64,000 bases of DNA from Bacteroidota bacterium (GTDB taxonomy: Bacteria; Bacteroidota; Bacteroidia; Chitinophagales; Chitinophagaceae): positions 124,001 through 188,000 of the forward strand of contig JAHEFI010000001.1 in NCBI GenBank assembly GCA_024640255.1. The letters run 5' to 3'. A model generated the notes under the pieces. The model did no database searches, was not told the origin of the DNA, and saw nothing but the letters and a program-made list of their open reading frames with translations. Below are positions 63,531-64,000 of the stretch, in pieces (within the stretch, counting starts at the first letter, position 1; the number at the start of each line of letters is the position of its first letter). The position numbers and the translations under genes are program-made.

Positions 63531-63559
63531 GGGCGGTATTTCTATACTGCCCTTTTTTT
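63531..63559 (+). terminator. Intrinsic terminator of the tRNA-like transcription unit
   Basis: GGGCGGTAT, loop TTCT, ATACTGCCC (nine pairs, one G-T) followed by seven T's. Its orientation and position mark the end of a transcript that starts near 63420, before the next coding gene begins at 63591. Confidence 0.9.
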
Positions 63560-63590
63560 ATTAACTTGTATGTCAATTAAAAAATTTTTC

Positions 63591-64000
63591 ATGAGAATTT
63601 CTATCTTGAAAGCTGTTCTTTTTTTGTTGCCGATTAGTGCTATCGCACAAAAAAAAGTAGTGAATACAAAACCAGTAGTTAATACTGTAAACGAAACCAA
63701 TTATTACAAACCTTTAATCTGGCGCAATATTGGTCCAATGCGTGGTGGAAGATCTGTTACATCAACAGGTGTAATTGGACAACCTTACACTTATTATATG
63801 GGAACTGCTGGAGGTGGTTTATGGAAAACAGAAGACGCTGGTGATAGTTGGGAAAATGTTTCTGATGGATATTTTAAAACTGGTTCAGTGGGTGCAGTCG
63901 CAGTTGCAGCATCTGATCCTAATATTGTTTATGTTGGAATGGGAGAGCATCCACCAAGAGGTGTGATGACTTCTTATGGTGATGGAGTTTATAAATCTAC
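63591..64000 (+). CDS. Sortilin/VPS10-type BNR protein, N-terminal part (3' end outside window)
   Basis: Open from the ATG at 63591 to the window edge; an in-frame ATG at 63570 would add MSIKKFF to the signal. Visible: signal [20 protein letters not shown], a short Lys/Val/Thr linker, then the family opening [31 protein letters not shown] (first Asp box), [19 protein letters not shown] and GDGVYKS. This matches the start of the protein at 46230-49112 (RYRNIGPHRAGRTVG, NNGGVWKTTDYGHTW). It is the third member of this family in 64 kb. Confidence 0.87.
   Translation, partial: MRISILKAVLFLLPISAIAQKKVVNTKPVVNTVNETNYYKPLIWRNIGPMRGGRSVTSTGVIGQPYTYYMGTAGGGLWKTEDAGDSWENVSDGYFKTGSVGAVAVAASDPNIVYVGMGEHPPRGVMTSYGDGVYKS

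Noticed and set aside
1..64000. CRISPR array, insertion sequence, prophage or integrase
   Set aside because: No direct-repeat spacer arrays, transposase motifs, terminal inverted repeats or phage genes are seen.

Overview
The window is AT-rich (roughly one third G+C by eye), densely coded, and reads as the chromosome of a Bacteroidota bacterium, most likely an aerobic Chitinophagaceae-type organism. The signs are MKK...AQ signal peptides on most secreted proteins, SPII lipoproteins, a type IX secretion (Por) C-terminal domain, a TTTG/TAnnTTTG promoter, weak Shine-Dalgarno sequences, and a proteorhodopsin next to blh as in aquatic Bacteroidota. I see no transposase, integrase, phage gene, CRISPR array or rRNA.

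Layout. 1-5.2 kb: the C-terminal part of a sortilin/BNR propeller protein, a promoter with a structured leader, a small unknown protein, and a VWA plus MoxR-like AAA+ ATPase pair. 5.2-10.6 kb: a glyoxalase-fold lipoprotein or secreted protein, a CaCA cation exchanger, a TIM-barrel sugar isomerase-like protein, a class IV aminotransferase, then the retinal module (blh and a green-type proton-pumping proteorhodopsin). 10.6-15.5 kb: an operon of D-aminoacylase-like amidohydrolase, Gfo/Idh oxidoreductase and a double 3-keto-disaccharide hydrolase (DUF1080) protein. 15.5-24.5 kb: a kinase/aminotransferase fusion, an alpha/beta hydrolase, a gamma-glutamyltransferase, a Dabb protein, an aldo/keto reductase, a phytanoyl-CoA dioxygenase-like protein, a small Cys4 peptide and an AraC regulator. 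24.5-27.5 kb: an MFP/FtsX/ATPase ABC export set. 27.6-29.7 kb: a clan GH-D-like glycoside hydrolase.

29.7-41.3 kb is one long minus-strand gene run (eight genes) that resembles planctomycete-style catabolic loci: two c-type cytochrome (PSD1) proteins, DUF1501, an NHL propeller, an MFS transporter, a Gfo/Idh oxidoreductase, a SUMF1-fold protein and ApbE flavin transferase. 41.4-44.8 kb: sugar isomerase, GH29 alpha-L-fucosidase and an AlkB-like di-iron hydroxylase. 44.9-63.2 kb is dominated by secreted hydrolases: three M20 enzymes, an M24 enzyme, a giant M14 carboxypeptidase, plus a complete sortilin/BNR protein, a DUF5916 outer-membrane protein, a small T9SS-associated pair, a class V aminotransferase and another Gfo/Idh. 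63.4-64 kb: a tRNA-Cys-like gene with an abnormal anticodon loop and its own terminator, then the start of a third sortilin/BNR protein.

Together the genes describe a light-assisted heterotroph specialised in periplasmic breakdown of peptides, D-amino-acid or gamma-glutamyl compounds and unusual (probably oxidised, 3-keto) glycosides. The observations most worth checking are the A33 tRNA-Cys-like gene at 63420-63490, the promoter and structured leader at 1840-2018, the kinase/phospho-lyase-type fusion at 15855-18155, and the eight-gene haem/flavin-linked sugar locus.
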